Positions 63,421-64,000 of a DNA stretch of 64,000 nucleotides are shown piece by piece. Position 1 is the first letter of the stretch, and the number at the start of each line of letters is the position of its first letter. Both the position numbers and the translations under genes were made by a program. The notes beneath the pieces are model-generated. The model saw only the letters and a program-made list of their open reading frames with translations. It was not told the origin of the DNA and searched no databases. Source of the DNA: Petrolisthes cinctipes (lineage: Eukaryota > Arthropoda > Malacostraca > Decapoda > Porcellanidae); assembly GCA_033782935.1 (NCBI GenBank), contig JAWQEG010001332.1, positions 162,001 through 226,000 of the forward strand. Reading direction: 5' to 3'.

Positions 63421-64000
63421 GACACTCAGTGAGTGCACTACAGTGTGTGAGGACCGGTCAGTGGATGGCGGCCCGGAATATTTAGTTATTTACACGTGAA
63501 CTGCATGCTGTGCCTGGCTACACGTGACGTGCCACATAGTGAGTGCAGTACAGTGTGTGAGGACCGGTCAGTGGATGGCGGCCCGGAATATTTAGTTATT
63601 TACACGTGAACTGCCTGCCGTGCCTGGCTACACGTGACGTGCCACACAGTGAGTGCAGTACAGTGTGTGAGGACCGGTCAGTATATGGCGGCCTGGAATA
63701 TTTAGTTATTTACACATGAACTGTCTGCCTTGCCTGGCTACACATGACGTGCCACACAGTGAGTGCAGTACAGTGTGTGAGGACCGGTCAGTGAATGGTG
63801 GCCTGGAATATTTAGTAATTTACACGTGAACTGGCTGCCGTGCCTGGGCCTGAAATATTTAGTTATTTACACGTGAACTGCCTGCCGTGCCTGGGTCTGG
63901 AATATTTAGTTATTTACAAGTAAACTACCTGCTGTGCCTGGCTACACGTGACGTGCCACATAGTGAGTGCAGTACAGTGTGTGAGGACCGGTCAGTAGAA

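Larger units (their letters stand above)
32968..64000 (-). repeat. Satellite array, - orientation, with higher-order repeats
   Basis: About 31 kb of the same family on the other strand (units read CACGTGAACTGCCTGCCGTG, CCTGGCTACACGTGACGTGC). From about 36 kb it is organised in kilobase HORs with near-identical copies (separate entries). 33-36 kb is less regular, and 57-64 kb is a mosaic of shorter block copies. No insert and no gene are seen in this half; the only frame of note (35.69-35.90 kb, +) is repeat read-through. Confidence 0.96.

Noticed and set aside
1..64000. rDNA, tRNA, histone cluster or telomeric repeats
   Set aside because: No such motifs were seen by eye on either strand; the non-satellite sequence is limited to the two inserts.

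Overview
The window is almost entirely tandem satellite DNA from a eukaryote, probably an invertebrate animal; the sequence does not fix the species. I find no credible protein-coding gene, tRNA, rRNA, CRISPR array or bacterial feature. About 60.6 kb is one satellite family and 3.4 kb is two copies of a single inserted element. The basic monomer is 110 bp (e.g. 361-470). It carries two CACGTG palindromes, an AT-rich patch (AAATAACTAAATATT) and a weak CACACA...TGTGTG dyad. A recurrent 47-bp short unit is the same monomer lacking 63 bp. From the mean unit length there are about 600 units; this is an estimate, not a count.

Layout: (1) 1-2609, satellite in + orientation. (2) 2610-4324, a 1,715-bp insert starting TGTAA, ending TTACA and flanked by the 4-bp direct repeat ACTG, best explained as a solo LTR. 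(3) 4325-7065, + satellite. (4) 7066-8779, a second copy of the insert (1,714 bp) at the identical site. Insert and flanking satellite form a tandem segmental duplication, 1431-5886 and 5887-10341. (5) 8780-32061, + satellite with multi-kilobase duplicated blocks, e.g. about 14.8-18.9 kb against 25.5-29.75 kb. (6) 32062-32967, a complex strand switch: + to - at about 32062, back to + at about 32608, then - from about 32967. (7) 32968-64000, satellite in - orientation organised in higher-order repeats (HORs). Measured periods are 1,974, 2,084 and 2,508 bp, with a larger 5,774-bp tandem block.

The lengths fit a strict building rule. 1,974 = 16x110 + 4x47 + 28 - 2. 2,084 adds one monomer. 2,508 adds four monomers and two short units. 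4,456 = 23x110 + 4x47 + 19 + 4 (target-site duplication) + 1,715 (insert). The array therefore grows and shrinks by whole-unit steps, as expected of unequal exchange or replication-based amplification, with a few rarer events: the 63-bp deletion, a 28-bp slippage duplication, the LTR insertion and inversions.

No genes act together here. The structure suits pericentromeric, centromeric or other heterochromatic DNA, but the sequence alone does not say which. The most notable points are the shared insertion site and duplication of the LTR-like element, the nested inversion at 32-33 kb with an inverted HOR copy on its left side (about 30.0-31.4 kb), and the very high density of CACGTG sites.
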